Source of the DNA: Saprospiraceae bacterium
Lineage (GTDB): Bacteria > Bacteroidota > Bacteroidia > Chitinophagales > Saprospiraceae
Length of the DNA: 64,000 bases
Direction: 5' to 3'
NCBI GenBank assembly: GCA_020628645.1
Contig: JAHDES010000011.1
Span: 2,431 to 66,430 of the forward strand
The notes beneath the pieces are model-generated. The model ran no database searches, had not been told where the DNA came from, and saw only the letters and a program-made list of their open reading frames with translations. Position 1 is the first letter of the stretch. The number at the start of each line of letters is the position of its first letter. This document shows positions 37,090-45,643 of the stretch, in pieces. The position numbers were made by a program, and so were the translations under genes.

Positions 37090-37226
37090 TAATACCGTTT
37101 TGAAAAAATCCTTTTGTATATAATTTTCGATTTTATCAAATCGGCATTTTCCTAAATCCCGTACCTGCAAGGTCGGGAATACGTTTAAGGTGTGATTTAC
37201 GAAATCACCTAATCAATTTCGTATAA
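37090..37226. repeat. Palindromic intergenic element, family A copy 2
   Basis: Same order of blocks as the element at 26923-27027: CCGTTTTGA-A-AAAATC stem with GATTTTATCAAATCGG, loop containing GTATATAATTT, then AAGGTGTGATTTACGAAATCAC and CAATTTCGTATAA. It differs by an inserted G+C-rich hairpin, CCCGTACCTGCAAGGTCGGG (37158-37177), between the blocks. It lies 29 bases upstream of the hydrolase start on the minus strand. Confidence 0.75.
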
Positions 37227-37291
37227 TTATTCAAATTTTCAAAAAATATTCCTTTATAGAAAACGCAAAATTAGTGTAATACTATTAAATT

Positions 37292-37645
37292 CTAAAGTGC
37301 TTTTTTCCCAATACTAGACGAAATTTTCCGAATGCGTATCGGATGCCCATTAAAAGCAGAATTATACGATAATGGATCAAGTCGTTCATGACTCATTAGT
37401 GTATTACTATTCACCCCAGCATCTGCTTGTGCTACTTCCATTTTAGTATCTTTTTCATGATGTCCCCAACCATGTGGAATACTAATCGTACCAGCGATAA
37501 TATCTTCTGTTATTTCTGAAGGAATTGTTATACTTTCTTCTTGGTGTCCTTGGATGGAGATGATTTCGTTGTTTTCTATTTTAATTTCCAATCCACACAT
37601 GGCTTCGCATAAATGACAAGTTCGATATTTGGTAGCGGTAGACAT
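37292..37645 (-). pseudogene. Internally deleted molybdopterin oxidoreductase remnant
   Basis: A 117-residue frame joining the two ends of a molybdopterin-dependent oxidoreductase of normally around 700 residues. Residues 1-33 are the N-terminal iron-sulphur segment (YRTCHLCEAMCGLEI, Cys10, Cys13, Cys17, then NEIISIQG); the fourth Cys, which should follow about 30 residues later, is gone. Residues 42-112 match the end of the molybdopterin-dinucleotide-binding domain (IIAGTISIPHGWGHHE, AGVNSNTLMSHERLDPLSYNSAFNGHPIRI). The missing catalytic core was removed without breaking the frame and the ATG start at 37645 is intact, so a short protein could still be made, but it could not be an active enzyme of this family. 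No flanking repeats at the junction can be recognised by eye. Confidence 0.82.
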
Positions 37646-37712
37646 AATTTGGTTTTTCTTGTAAAATACGATTTTCTATCCAAAAATAGATTGTAATAAA
37701 AATTGCGGTACT

Positions 37713-37851
37713 AAAAAAGCTCCCTCCCATATCAAATGAGAGAGAGCAATATCCCAAAAACCGTTATTTTTTGATATGGAAACGAAAGTTTTAAAAAGTG
37801 TCCTCCCTTCCTTTCATTTTGGAAAGGAGGTACACATATCCCAAAAACCGT
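37713..37851 (-). ncRNA. Tandem pair of motif-plus-hairpin units, possible small RNAs
   Basis: On the minus strand two units follow one another. Each starts with ACGGTTTTTGGGATAT (37851-37836 and 37764-37749, identical 16-mers 87 bases apart), continues with a stem-loop (second: GCTCTCTCTCAT / ATGGGAGGGAGC; first: GTGTACCTCCTTTCC / GGAAGGGAGGACAC) and ends in a run of 5-6 T. This is the layout of two small transcripts that end at intrinsic terminators, or of two successive terminators behind a conserved sequence. No protein is encoded. The calling as RNA is inference. Confidence 0.4.
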
Positions 37852-38141
37852 CTCCTTCATTTATAGACGTTTACTATAAATGATAATTTCTTGACTGTTT
37901 TGTTTTGCTACTATTATTGAAATTAAATAAAAGGTACTATTAAGACAGAGTTGCCTTATTCTTGGGAAATTTTAGACGTTTTTCTAGTTGTTTTGATAAA
38001 AGAGGAATTCAGAAGCTTAATATTTTTTGAAAGATAGATGGGAGTGGAAAGATAGATTAGAATTAAAATAGTCAGGGCATGATTTTGAAGATTAAATTAT
38101 TGTACGAGAAGTAAACTGTTTTTTCAATAATCATGCTTGGA

Positions 38142-38204
38142 TTTTTTAAAGTGTAGTTTTACAGGGACTTCGGAGAAGATCCCCGTAAAAACTACCTTAA
38201 AACT
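38142..38204. terminator. Imperfect long hairpin
   Basis: TTTTTAAAGTGTAGTTTTACAGGGA and, after a 12-base loop, its imperfect complement TCCCCGTAAAAACTAC plus CTTAAAA. Reading on the minus strand a T/A-rich tract follows. It lies about 90 bases past the end of the 1799-residue protein gene and may be a second terminator. Confidence 0.4.
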
Positions 38205-38245
38205 GAATTAGTATGAAACTTCTTTATAAAAAGCTGATAAATTCA

Positions 38246-38283
38246 AGTTCAAAGACATCTTTTAAATTAGATGCCTTTGAACT
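38246..38283 (-). terminator. Hairpin directly downstream of the 1799-residue protein gene
   Basis: A 14-base stem with one G-U pair (AGTTCAAAGGCATC / GATGTCTTTGAACT on the minus strand) and a 10-base AT loop begins 9 bases after the stop codon. The T-run after it is weak, so it may stabilise the 3' end more than terminate. Confidence 0.5.
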
Positions 38284-38291
38284 AAAAAGAA

Positions 38292-41200
38292 TTAATCAAC
38301 AATAATCATCTTTTTCGTAGCGGTTTCTTTATTCGTATCTAATTGATAGTAAAGAACGCCTGTAGCTGAAAGCTCTTGTTTGCTAATTGTGATTTCATTG
38401 TAACCACGCGTATAATCACCTTCTACTACTTTCAATAACTTACCTGATACATCAAAGATTGATAAACGAGCTTTACTTGCTTCTGCTAAATTGAAGCCAA
38501 TGATCGTTTGTCCATTAAATGGATTAGGCTTGTTTTGATAGAGTTCAAATTCTGCGCCAACTGTTGTACTTGTACCAGAAGTAGTTGTAAAAGTGTAAGC
38601 CACATCTTTTAAATTCAAATCACTATCGTAAGCTTCTGCTTTCGTGTATCGAGAGCTCAATTCAATTACTTCACTCAAGTTTGTATTGGTAGCGGCACTG
38701 AATACTAAACTGAATACCACCGTTTCATCATCTAAACTAAGGTGTTCGCTAGTGTTCCAAGAGGTTGTAATGATACCTTCATCAAGTAGCGCAAAACCAA
38801 AATTGTTATCACTAATTTCTAATGCACCATTTTCATAGCCTATGAAATCAACAGCATCTTGATCGAATGCAAGCGTAAACTGGTATCCTAAGATGTTTTT
38901 GAAATCACGTGCTTTGAAATCAATCGTATAGGTCTCATTTTTCTCAAGAGATACATCTTCTAAAGCAAACTCAAGTGTTCCATTGAAATTACGTTCTACT
39001 GAACCTAAGATGCTATTTGGAACAGCACTATCATTTACATCACCAACTTTCACCCCAATAAAGTCTGCTGTCAATTCACTCAATGCCATATCCTCAAAGT
39101 GAATTACTTCAGGGAATGCTGTGGTAAATGGATTTGTTGGATCAGGGAAAGCATAATTAGCTTCCACAAATCTCCAAGAAGTATTCGTTGGGAAATCTTG
39201 AACAATGAATAAGATTAATTGACGCGTTTGTACAATATCGAAAGTGGTAATTTTACCATCATTATTTACATCTGCGGCAATCATTTTGTATGGTGAATCC
39301 AAAGCCTGAATACCTAAAATGTGTTGGCTCATCAATACTAAATCGTAAGTGGTTACCCCATTTACAGGATTCATATCCTTTTCAGGAGTTACATCATAAT
39401 CACCAAACATAGCCAAGTTAGGGAAGGCAAAGCTACCATCCGTACCTGTAGTAAAAGGAATAGACGTATTTCCATCAAGATTGATCGTTACTTGTTCTAC
39501 ATCTTCTCCTGCTTCATTGGTAATGCTACCAGCAATAGCAACTTGAGCTGTAGATGGATCATTTGAACAAATACTCATATTGTCTTGTACGATCACATAA
39601 GTAGAACAATAATCTTGATTTCCTGCTGCATCTGTTACCCAAAGTTCTACGACATTTGTACCTAAGTTATCACAAGTGAAGGTCTTTATAACATCATTTA
39701 CATCAGCAGAGAAAGAGATTTGTAAATCATCATAATCGGAACAGTTATCGTAGCTACTTCCATGTTCAAAATCAGTTGCTTTTAATTGCACCATACCTGT
39801 AACCATTAATTCTACAGATAGACCATTGATACAAACTGGAGTAGGTTTTTTCGTATCTTCAAAAGTAACAATAATGGAAGTTGTAGTAATATTTCCACAA
39901 CCATCTTCAGCGGTATAGTTTACCGTGTGCGTATCGCCATGTGTACCTGATAAAGATGCAGGGAAACCAGTTACTGTGAAATCTCCAATACAATCGTCAG
40001 ATGCGTAAGCTACTGGCGGAGTATAAGTTGCAGAACAACCATTTAAAATATCTACAGTTACGTCAGCTAATGGCGTAATAGTAGGTGCTTCTGTATCAAT
40101 TACTTTGATCGTTTGTGTATAAACGAAGTAACCATCACCATCATCTTGGTAGGTACGAGGAAGTGGTTGTGCGTCACCTAAATCAGTGTGTGTTCCATTT
40201 AAATCATACGTACACCAGTTGATAACTGTCCACTTTCTGAAAATTTTGTAACAAGCATCAGGAACGATATCAAATACTTGATCTTCGTGACTGATCGCGA
40301 TCAATTCACAATCTGCATCATTTAAGATCGGTTCACCAGTGTCACCAATATCGTCTGTACAAGAAGTTATTGTAATATCACCTGGGAACTGAACGATAAA
40401 ATCAGAAACATGCTCAACTGTAATTGTTTGCGAACAAACATTTTCATTTCCGCTATTGTCACTTGCTGTCCAAGTACGTACTAAAGTACCTGCGCCACAG
40501 TTGTCAATATCTTCTTCTTCTACTAAATTGATTTCTACTTCACAATTATCAATAGCATTTGCATCTCCAAATAAAGAACTATCTCCATAAGTATCATCAC
40601 AATTAATTGTTTTATCTGTAGGACAAGTAATAATTGGTGGTAATTTATCTTCTACTAAAATTGGTAACCAACAAAGACTACTATTTCCATTATAATCTGT
40701 TACACGTAACTCAACCGTAACTTCACCGTCAATATCACAACAAGCAAAATCAACGTACGGTCCAAAAGCAGATGTTCCTAAACAACCATCAGTACGACGT
40801 ACTTCAAGCGAAGCGACACCACAGTTGTCAAAACTTCCTTCATCAACATCTTGTGCATAAATACGAGCAGAACCACTACCATTTAAAGTAACATGTAAGT
40901 TATCATCACAAATTGGTGCTGGTGGTACATCATCTACCACAGTAATTTGGATGGTATCGCTAGCATTATTTCCACAAGCATCTTTTGCAAAAATTACAAC
41001 TTCAGTTGTTCCTTCTGGAAGGTTATCTAAAGTTCCTGTATTAGTAATATCTACGATGTAAAGATTAGCAGATAAAGGATTGTATACTCCACCTCCTAAA
41101 ACATAACTTGCTGTAATTTGTGTAACATCACTACATTCATCTGTAACAAAAGCACTCAATTGTAAAGAAGCATCACAAGTATAAGTAGCTGCACTTGTTT

Positions 41201-43691
41201 GAATATCATCCACATCAATAGTTGGTCCTTCAATATCTTCTACGCGAATGATTTGTGTATAATCTTTTGTAGTAGCCGAACACCAGTTAACTACCGTCCA
41301 AGAACGAATAATTTTACGTCCTAATCCACAAGTAGGAATTTCTGTATCAGAATACGTGTATGATAAATCACAAAGACTGTGTTGGTCATCATTAATATCA
41401 AAACATCCGAAGGTAGGTACACCTGTATCTGCAATTTCTACGCTTGATCCACAAGGTAAAACTATATCATCTGGTACTTCAATATCGTCAAAAGTAGGTG
41501 TGATTAAATCAATAGTCTGTACACAAGTATTTACATTACCAAAAGCATCCGTTGCTCTCCAAGTACGCATGATTTGAGAACCGACCCAAGGCTCGCTACA
41601 GTTCGTTTCTGCAATCATTTCGTTTAATAAATCAACTTGTACATCGCTACAATCTAAAGTGGTAACAGAATTACCAAAACCTGTTGTGATAATTAAATTT
41701 GCATCTACTACTTCTCCTACACCTACCACATCATCTGCAAAAATATTATTAAATAAGTCACGTACACGAATAGTCCATGTTCCAGTAAATTGATTTGCAG
41801 CCATACCGTTGAAATAAGATAACGGACTTAATGGCTCGAATGTACCCGCTAAAGCAGGATCACTATCAGGATCACAAGAAGAAGCACCTAATGGAGCACC
41901 ATCATCATCAAAAGTGATTACTAAGTTCGCTGCACCACCTGTTGGACAACGATCCGTTTCCATTAATTCTAAGATAGTACCGTCTGGAGCAACTAATTCG
42001 ATAAATAAATCTGCTACTTCTGTATGTTGTATAGCAATGAATACATCAATATCTTGGATAAATTCACCCTGAGGTGTACAAGGAATATCAAAAGTAAGTT
42101 GTGTTTCAGATGCGCCAAAGATGCCAGCTTGACTATTGATATTTGCTGGCAATTGACCATCAATTGGTGAGTAAGATACTGTATTTGAGTAGTTCTCGTC
42201 TAATGCATTTGGATGGTTACAAGGTAATTCATAATCATTGCAAATGATCGTTGGAGCTAGTTTATCTTCTACGATTAAATTACCCCAACAGTAATTATTG
42301 CTACCAATATGTTCTACACGATATTGTAAAGTTTGTCCTAAATGTGCAGGTCCTACTAAATTGCCAATTGGATTTCCAGCTACATCATATACAGTTACGA
42401 TATATTCGCCTTCACAAATACCAGGCATTTCTAATACCATATCAGGTGTTACTTCTACTACACATTCGTTTAAATCATCTAAAAGTGAACCACTATCATC
42501 ATCATCTGTAAAATCTGGCTCATTTAAAGAGATATTCAAATTATCATTACACGTTAAAATCGGGCTATTAGCAGTTATAATATTTACGGTAGTGGTACAT
42601 TGAACACTGTATCCGTATTCATTCAAATAAGTAATGATTACTGGGTTTACTCCAACAGGTAATTCAACAAAAGTTGCAGGGTTTACATTTGAAAGTGCCC
42701 CCCCTAAAGCAGTTGGATAAGAAAGTGTTAGTGATGGTGGAATAATAGCCACAGGCCCTTCACAACTATTTGCAGGATCCCACCCTGGATAACAATTATC
42801 AATAGTTGGTAAATCAGCAGCAGGGAAAACAAAATCTGTATAGAAACATTCTTCTGCTACATTTGCTAATAAAGTACGATCTGCTGGACATTCAATACAA
42901 GATAAAGAAACAAAGGTGTTTTCTTCGGCATCAAATAATGGGCCGTCTCCTTCTGTTAGTACATAATAACCTGCATAAGGCCCAGTTGTGATAGGTTCAC
43001 CATAAGCCGCATTTTGGGTTAAGATGGCCCATGAACCTCCGTTCCAATTTGGTCCAGAAGGAACATTGAAAGCGTTAAAGAAATACCCTTCACAAGTATT
43101 CAAGCTAACTGGTATGGTAATAATAGTGCCCTCAGGAGCACCTGCATAGGTATTGCTGTTAGCGTAAGCTACGCGATTACAGCCTTGATCGACTAATTCC
43201 CAAGCAATTTCTTCAGGATTTTCTCCTGTTTCAATGATGATGACTGCATCGATCTCATCTGTACAAGTAATTGGACATTCTGCTTTGATCGTAGGATAAG
43301 CACCATAAGCAGGATAATTCCCTACTTCAAGGATTCCGTTGCCTGCTGCATCAAGAATATAGAAATAATGCTCATCTTCAAAGGCTGCACCATTGTAGAA
43401 TAAATCAATTGTTGAACCATTGTTTACAGCTAAATCGAAGGTAGCTTCACTTCCTGTAGTAATAGTATAAGCAACAGGTGTTGCGCCATCAATAGAAACT
43501 TCTAAAGATGCACCATCCCAACCGTTGTCACCGTCGTCAAACAATCCTAAAGTGTAAGAACAACTGGCTGCTGGAGCGAGTTGTGCGTAAGTGTTTGTTA
43601 AGCTGAATAAACAGCACATAAATAACAAAAAGCTATACAAGAGTCTTCTCCCGATAGCGTGTGTGTGTTTGTAAAAGTGTAATCTGTTCAT
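38292..43691 (-). CDS. Giant secreted adhesin-like protein with P-domain, HYR repeats, dockerin and T9SS tail
   Basis: A 1799-residue exported protein. The signal peptide is near residues 12-36 (LLYSFLLFMCCLFSLTNTYAQ). A Cys-rich N-terminal region is followed, about 510-670, by a proprotein-convertase-type P-domain (FIQDIDVFIAIQHTEVADLFIEL ... GTWTIRVRDLFN). Then a long series of HYR/Ig-like repeats of 80-100 residues with the pattern TWTASDNSGNENVCSQ, IVEDKLPPIITCP, VEDIEGPTI. Near 1430 is a carboxypeptidase-regulatory-like module (GSITNEAGEDVEQVTINLDG), then a dockerin-like pair (AADVNNDGKITTFDIV), a cohesin-like domain and a T9SS type A sorting domain (ELYQNKPNPFNGQTIIGF ... TKKMIIVD). HYR repeats usually serve adhesion. 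No catalytic motif. Confidence 0.88.
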   Translation of the reverse strand: MNRLHFYKHTHAIGRRLLYSFLLFMCCLFSLTNTYAQLAPAASCSYTLGLFDDGDNGWDGASLEVSIDGATPVAYTITTGSEATFDLAVNNGSTIDLFYNGAAFEDEHYFYILDAAGNGILEVGNYPAYGAYPTIKAECPITCTDEIDAVIIIETGENPEEIAWELVDQGCNRVAYANSNTYAGAPEGTIITIPVSLNTCEGYFFNAFNVPSGPNWNGGSWAILTQNAAYGEPITTGPYAGYYVLTEGDGPLFDAEENTFVSLSCIECPADRTLLANVAEECFYTDFVFPAADLPTIDNCYPGWDPANSCEGPVAIIPPSLTLSYPTALGGALSNVNPATFVELPVGVNPVIITYLNEYGYSVQCTTTVNIITANSPILTCNDNLNISLNEPDFTDDDDSGSLLDDLNECVVEVTPDMVLEMPGICEGEYIVTVYDVAGNPIGNLVGPAHLGQTLQYRVEHIGSNNYCWGNLIVEDKLAPTIICNDYELPCNHPNALDENYSNTVSYSPIDGQLPANINSQAGIFGASETQLTFDIPCTPQGEFIQDIDVFIAIQHTEVADLFIELVAPDGTILELMETDRCPTGGAANLVITFDDDGAPLGASSCDPDSDPALAGTFEPLSPLSYFNGMAANQFTGTWTIRVRDLFNNIFADDVVGVGEVVDANLIITTGFGNSVTTLDCSDVQVDLLNEMIAETNCSEPWVGSQIMRTWRATDAFGNVNTCVQTIDLITPTFDDIEVPDDIVLPCGSSVEIADTGVPTFGCFDINDDQHSLCDLSYTYSDTEIPTCGLGRKIIRSWTVVNWCSATTKDYTQIIRVEDIEGPTIDVDDIQTSAATYTCDASLQLSAFVTDECSDVTQITASYVLGGGVYNPLSANLYIVDITNTGTLDNLPEGTTEVVIFAKDACGNNASDTIQITVVDDVPPAPICDDNLHVTLNGSGSARIYAQDVDEGSFDNCGVASLEVRRTDGCLGTSAFGPYVDFACCDIDGEVTVELRVTDYNGNSSLCWLPILVEDKLPPIITCPTDKTINCDDTYGDSSLFGDANAIDNCEVEINLVEEEDIDNCGAGTLVRTWTASDNSGNENVCSQTITVEHVSDFIVQFPGDITITSCTDDIGDTGEPILNDADCELIAISHEDQVFDIVPDACYKIFRKWTVINWCTYDLNGTHTDLGDAQPLPRTYQDDGDGYFVYTQTIKVIDTEAPTITPLADVTVDILNGCSATYTPPVAYASDDCIGDFTVTGFPASLSGTHGDTHTVNYTAEDGCGNITTTSIIVTFEDTKKPTPVCINGLSVELMVTGMVQLKATDFEHGSSYDNCSDYDDLQISFSADVNDVIKTFTCDNLGTNVVELWVTDAAGNQDYCSTYVIVQDNMSICSNDPSTAQVAIAGSITNEAGEDVEQVTINLDGNTSIPFTTGTDGSFAFPNLAMFGDYDVTPEKDMNPVNGVTTYDLVLMSQHILGIQALDSPYKMIAADVNNDGKITTFDIVQTRQLILFIVQDFPTNTSWRFVEANYAFPDPTNPFTTAFPEVIHFEDMALSELTADFIGVKVGDVNDSAVPNSILGSVERNFNGTLEFALEDVSLEKNETYTIDFKARDFKNILGYQFTLAFDQDAVDFIGYENGALEISDNNFGFALLDEGIITTSWNTSEHLSLDDETVVFSLVFSAATNTNLSEVIELSSRYTKAEAYDSDLNLKDVAYTFTTTSGTSTTVGAEFELYQNKPNPFNGQTIIGFNLAEASKARLSIFDVSGKLLKVVEGDYTRGYNEITISKQELSATGVLYYQLDTNKETATKKMIIVD

Positions 43692-43745
43692 AAGATAAAA
43701 GGTTTTTGGAAAAAATTGTGTTGTAATCGGTTAAAAAATGTCTTA

Positions 43746-43777
43746 CTGTAGGGTAGTTCGATGACATACCTCTACAG
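43746..43777 (-). promoter_or_regulatory. Hairpin in the probable 5' leader of the adhesin gene
   Basis: CTGTAGGGTA and TACCTCTACAG pair with one bulged base across an 11-base loop, 55-86 bases upstream of the adhesin start. Function unknown; a role in transcription or message stability is only a guess. Confidence 0.35.
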
Positions 43778-44459
43778 GGATTGTTATAGCGTCTAAATGG
43801 ATCACTATTACAATCAATATCCTATTAGAGCAGTCGATTAAGACTGATTAAATCGTGTTTGTGTTAAATTAGGAAATAGGCAAACGACTGATGCTGCGCA
43901 TCAATACATTAAGTAGTAGGAAAATTCAGGACGAGGAATTTAGAAGGAATGTAAGAAAAGGGAGAAAAAAAGTTTTGGCTAAAATTGTGTTGTAAGATTC
44001 TTAATTTCATTCTACTTTGTACGATAATACACGAGAGATGAAATGATACTTCATAGTATGATACGGTTTATGGAATATTAAAGAATTAATTTTTAAGGTA
44101 TTGTATTAACCTTTTTATTTTGTAATCAGTTGTTCGCTAATTATGCTGCAAGTTACGATGAAAGTACTTCATAGGGCAATACCCCCAATCTGGTATTTAT
44201 GAAATTAGGATTTTTTTTGATGCGTTTTTATATTTTTTGGACGTAGGATTTTGGGACTTAGGAGATAGGATTTTTAGATCGCTTTGCTTTTAGAACAGCC
44301 ACGTTGTGACTTGAGGTATTGCTAGGCTGTGTGATTGTGATTGATCGACTGGTTTATTTTTCTTGAGTGGTTCAAAATAGAAAGAATAAGAGTTGTCAAT
44401 ATTTATGTATACAAGGAGTTTTCAGAAACAGATTTTAAACTACCTTTATTTCATTTTTC

Positions 44460-44595
44460 TCGAACCGACAAAAAATATTTTTGGTAATATGACATTTCTT
44501 TTTAACCACGGATGCACGAATTTTTAGCGAATATTACACGAATTTGTTTATAAAGAATGCATACATATTAGAATTTTAAAATTTTGTCGGTTCAA
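44460..44595. repeat. Inverted-repeat element containing an ACCACGGATGCACGAAT-type repeat
   Basis: GAACCGACAAAAAAT (44462-44476) and ATTTTGTCGGTTC (44581-44593) flank a 100-base core. Inside is AACCACGGATGCACGAAT (44503-44520) with further CGAAT units near 44530 and 44540, the wording of a dispersed intergenic repeat that I recall from many bacterial genomes. It ends 35 bases before the AraC start. Confidence 0.5.
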
Positions 44596-44630
44596 GTAAT
44601 TTCATTTATGTTGTATGTTAAATTATTATC

Positions 44631-45506
44631 ATGATCGTTTTACCACAACGCCTTTTTGATAGTCCTGCTGTTACTACCATTTTACGAGATGGGAATGTTT
44701 GTATTTTGACCAAAGAGTTGAAGGAAGCGATTGTAAATCGAGAAGGCTATATTTCTAATCATGTGGTTTCTATGGTTTTAGAAGGGGAACAACGAATACA
44801 GACTTATGAAGATGAACTCATTCGGGTAAAAGCTGGCGAACTCTTGTTTATTCCAAGAGGAATGTATTATGTTACGGATCTTCTTCCTAAAACGGGTCAT
44901 TTTCGATCTATTCTTTTTTATTTTGATGAGGACATTATTCAAGATTTTTTAGCTAGTTCAAAAGTTTCCTCTTTTTCTAGTGATCAATTGCCTGATTACT
45001 TAAAATTAGAACAAAGTTCAACGATTCAATTGTTTGTCGATGCATTGATCGCGGTCTACCAAGATCATCAACTTCAAAATAAAGCATTTTTGAAGGTCAA
45101 ATTGTTAGAGTTATTACATTTGTTGAATAGCCAAGTTCCCAATCAAGATTTTGCCAATTTCCTTTTTCGACTCACCCTTCCAAAAAAAAGAAATATCAAA
45201 TCATTCATGTCGAGTAATTTTGATAAACCCCTCAAAATTGAAGACTATGCCTATCTCACAGGGAGAAGCATCAGTTCGTTTCGACGCGATTTTAAAAACT
45301 ACTTCAATACCACTCCTCAAAAATGGATTAAAACGAAACGCTTGGAAAAAGCAGTCGCACTTTTACAGCAAAAAGAAATGAGCGTTACCGATTTAGCTTT
45401 TGAAGTGGGCTACGAAAATATCTCTTACTTTATCAAAGAATTTAAACAAGAAGTAGGGCTTTCGCCTAAACAATACATCCTTTCTCATCGCCAAGATAAG
45501 TTTTGA
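44631..45506 (+). CDS. AraC-family transcriptional regulator
   Basis: A 291-residue regulator. The N-terminal cupin-like sensor (about 25-130) contains NHVVSMVLEGEQRIQTYEDELIRVKAGELLFIPRGMYYVTDL, resembling the pyruvate/ExsA-like sensor of this family. The C-terminus (about 190-285) is the AraC double helix-turn-helix: PLKIEDYAYLTGRSISSFRRDFK and VTDLAFEVGYENISYFIKEFKQEVGLSPKQYI. It is followed 137 bases later by an oxidoreductase gene in the same direction, which it may control; this is inference from position. Confidence 0.9.
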   Translation: MIVLPQRLFDSPAVTTILRDGNVCILTKELKEAIVNREGYISNHVVSMVLEGEQRIQTYEDELIRVKAGELLFIPRGMYYVTDLLPKTGHFRSILFYFDEDIIQDFLASSKVSSFSSDQLPDYLKLEQSSTIQLFVDALIAVYQDHQLQNKAFLKVKLLELLHLLNSQVPNQDFANFLFRLTLPKKRNIKSFMSSNFDKPLKIEDYAYLTGRSISSFRRDFKNYFNTTPQKWIKTKRLEKAVALLQQKEMSVTDLAFEVGYENISYFIKEFKQEVGLSPKQYILSHRQDKF

Positions 45507-45643
45507 TCGAAAAGTGTTATTTCTGTTCGTTTTGGGATAGTTTAAGTCAGTAAAACGATTGATTTTTGTTCTAATAAAACCACAATTATTAATCTAATCG
45601 TTGTACGACTTTGAATCGTCCGACGATAAAAAACGGATCATTT

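Larger units (their letters stand above)
37646..38291. other. 646-base structured intergenic region
   Basis: No gene. It holds the tandem hairpin units at 37713-37851, a perfect 9-base stem CATTTATAG/CTATAAATG (37858-37882), an imperfect 24-base stem at 38142-38204 and the hairpin behind the 1799-residue protein gene at 38246-38283. The part 37890-38140 looks plain and AT-rich. Confidence 0.6.
43692..44630. other. 939-base divergent intergenic region
   Basis: Between the giant adhesin gene (minus) and the AraC gene (plus). No open frame of coding quality. It contains the 5'-leader hairpin at 43746-43777 and an inverted-repeat element at 44460-44595. The middle part (43800-44450) is AT-rich and shows nothing else I can support. 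Confidence 0.6.

Noticed and set aside
42251-42603. Plus-strand reading frames opposite the giant adhesin gene
   Set aside because: They are antisense shadows of the repetitive minus-strand coding sequence with no domain or start context.
38292-43691. Protease function for the 1799-residue protein because of its P-domain
   Set aside because: No catalytic triad or metal motif is visible; P-domains also occur in non-enzymatic T9SS adhesins.
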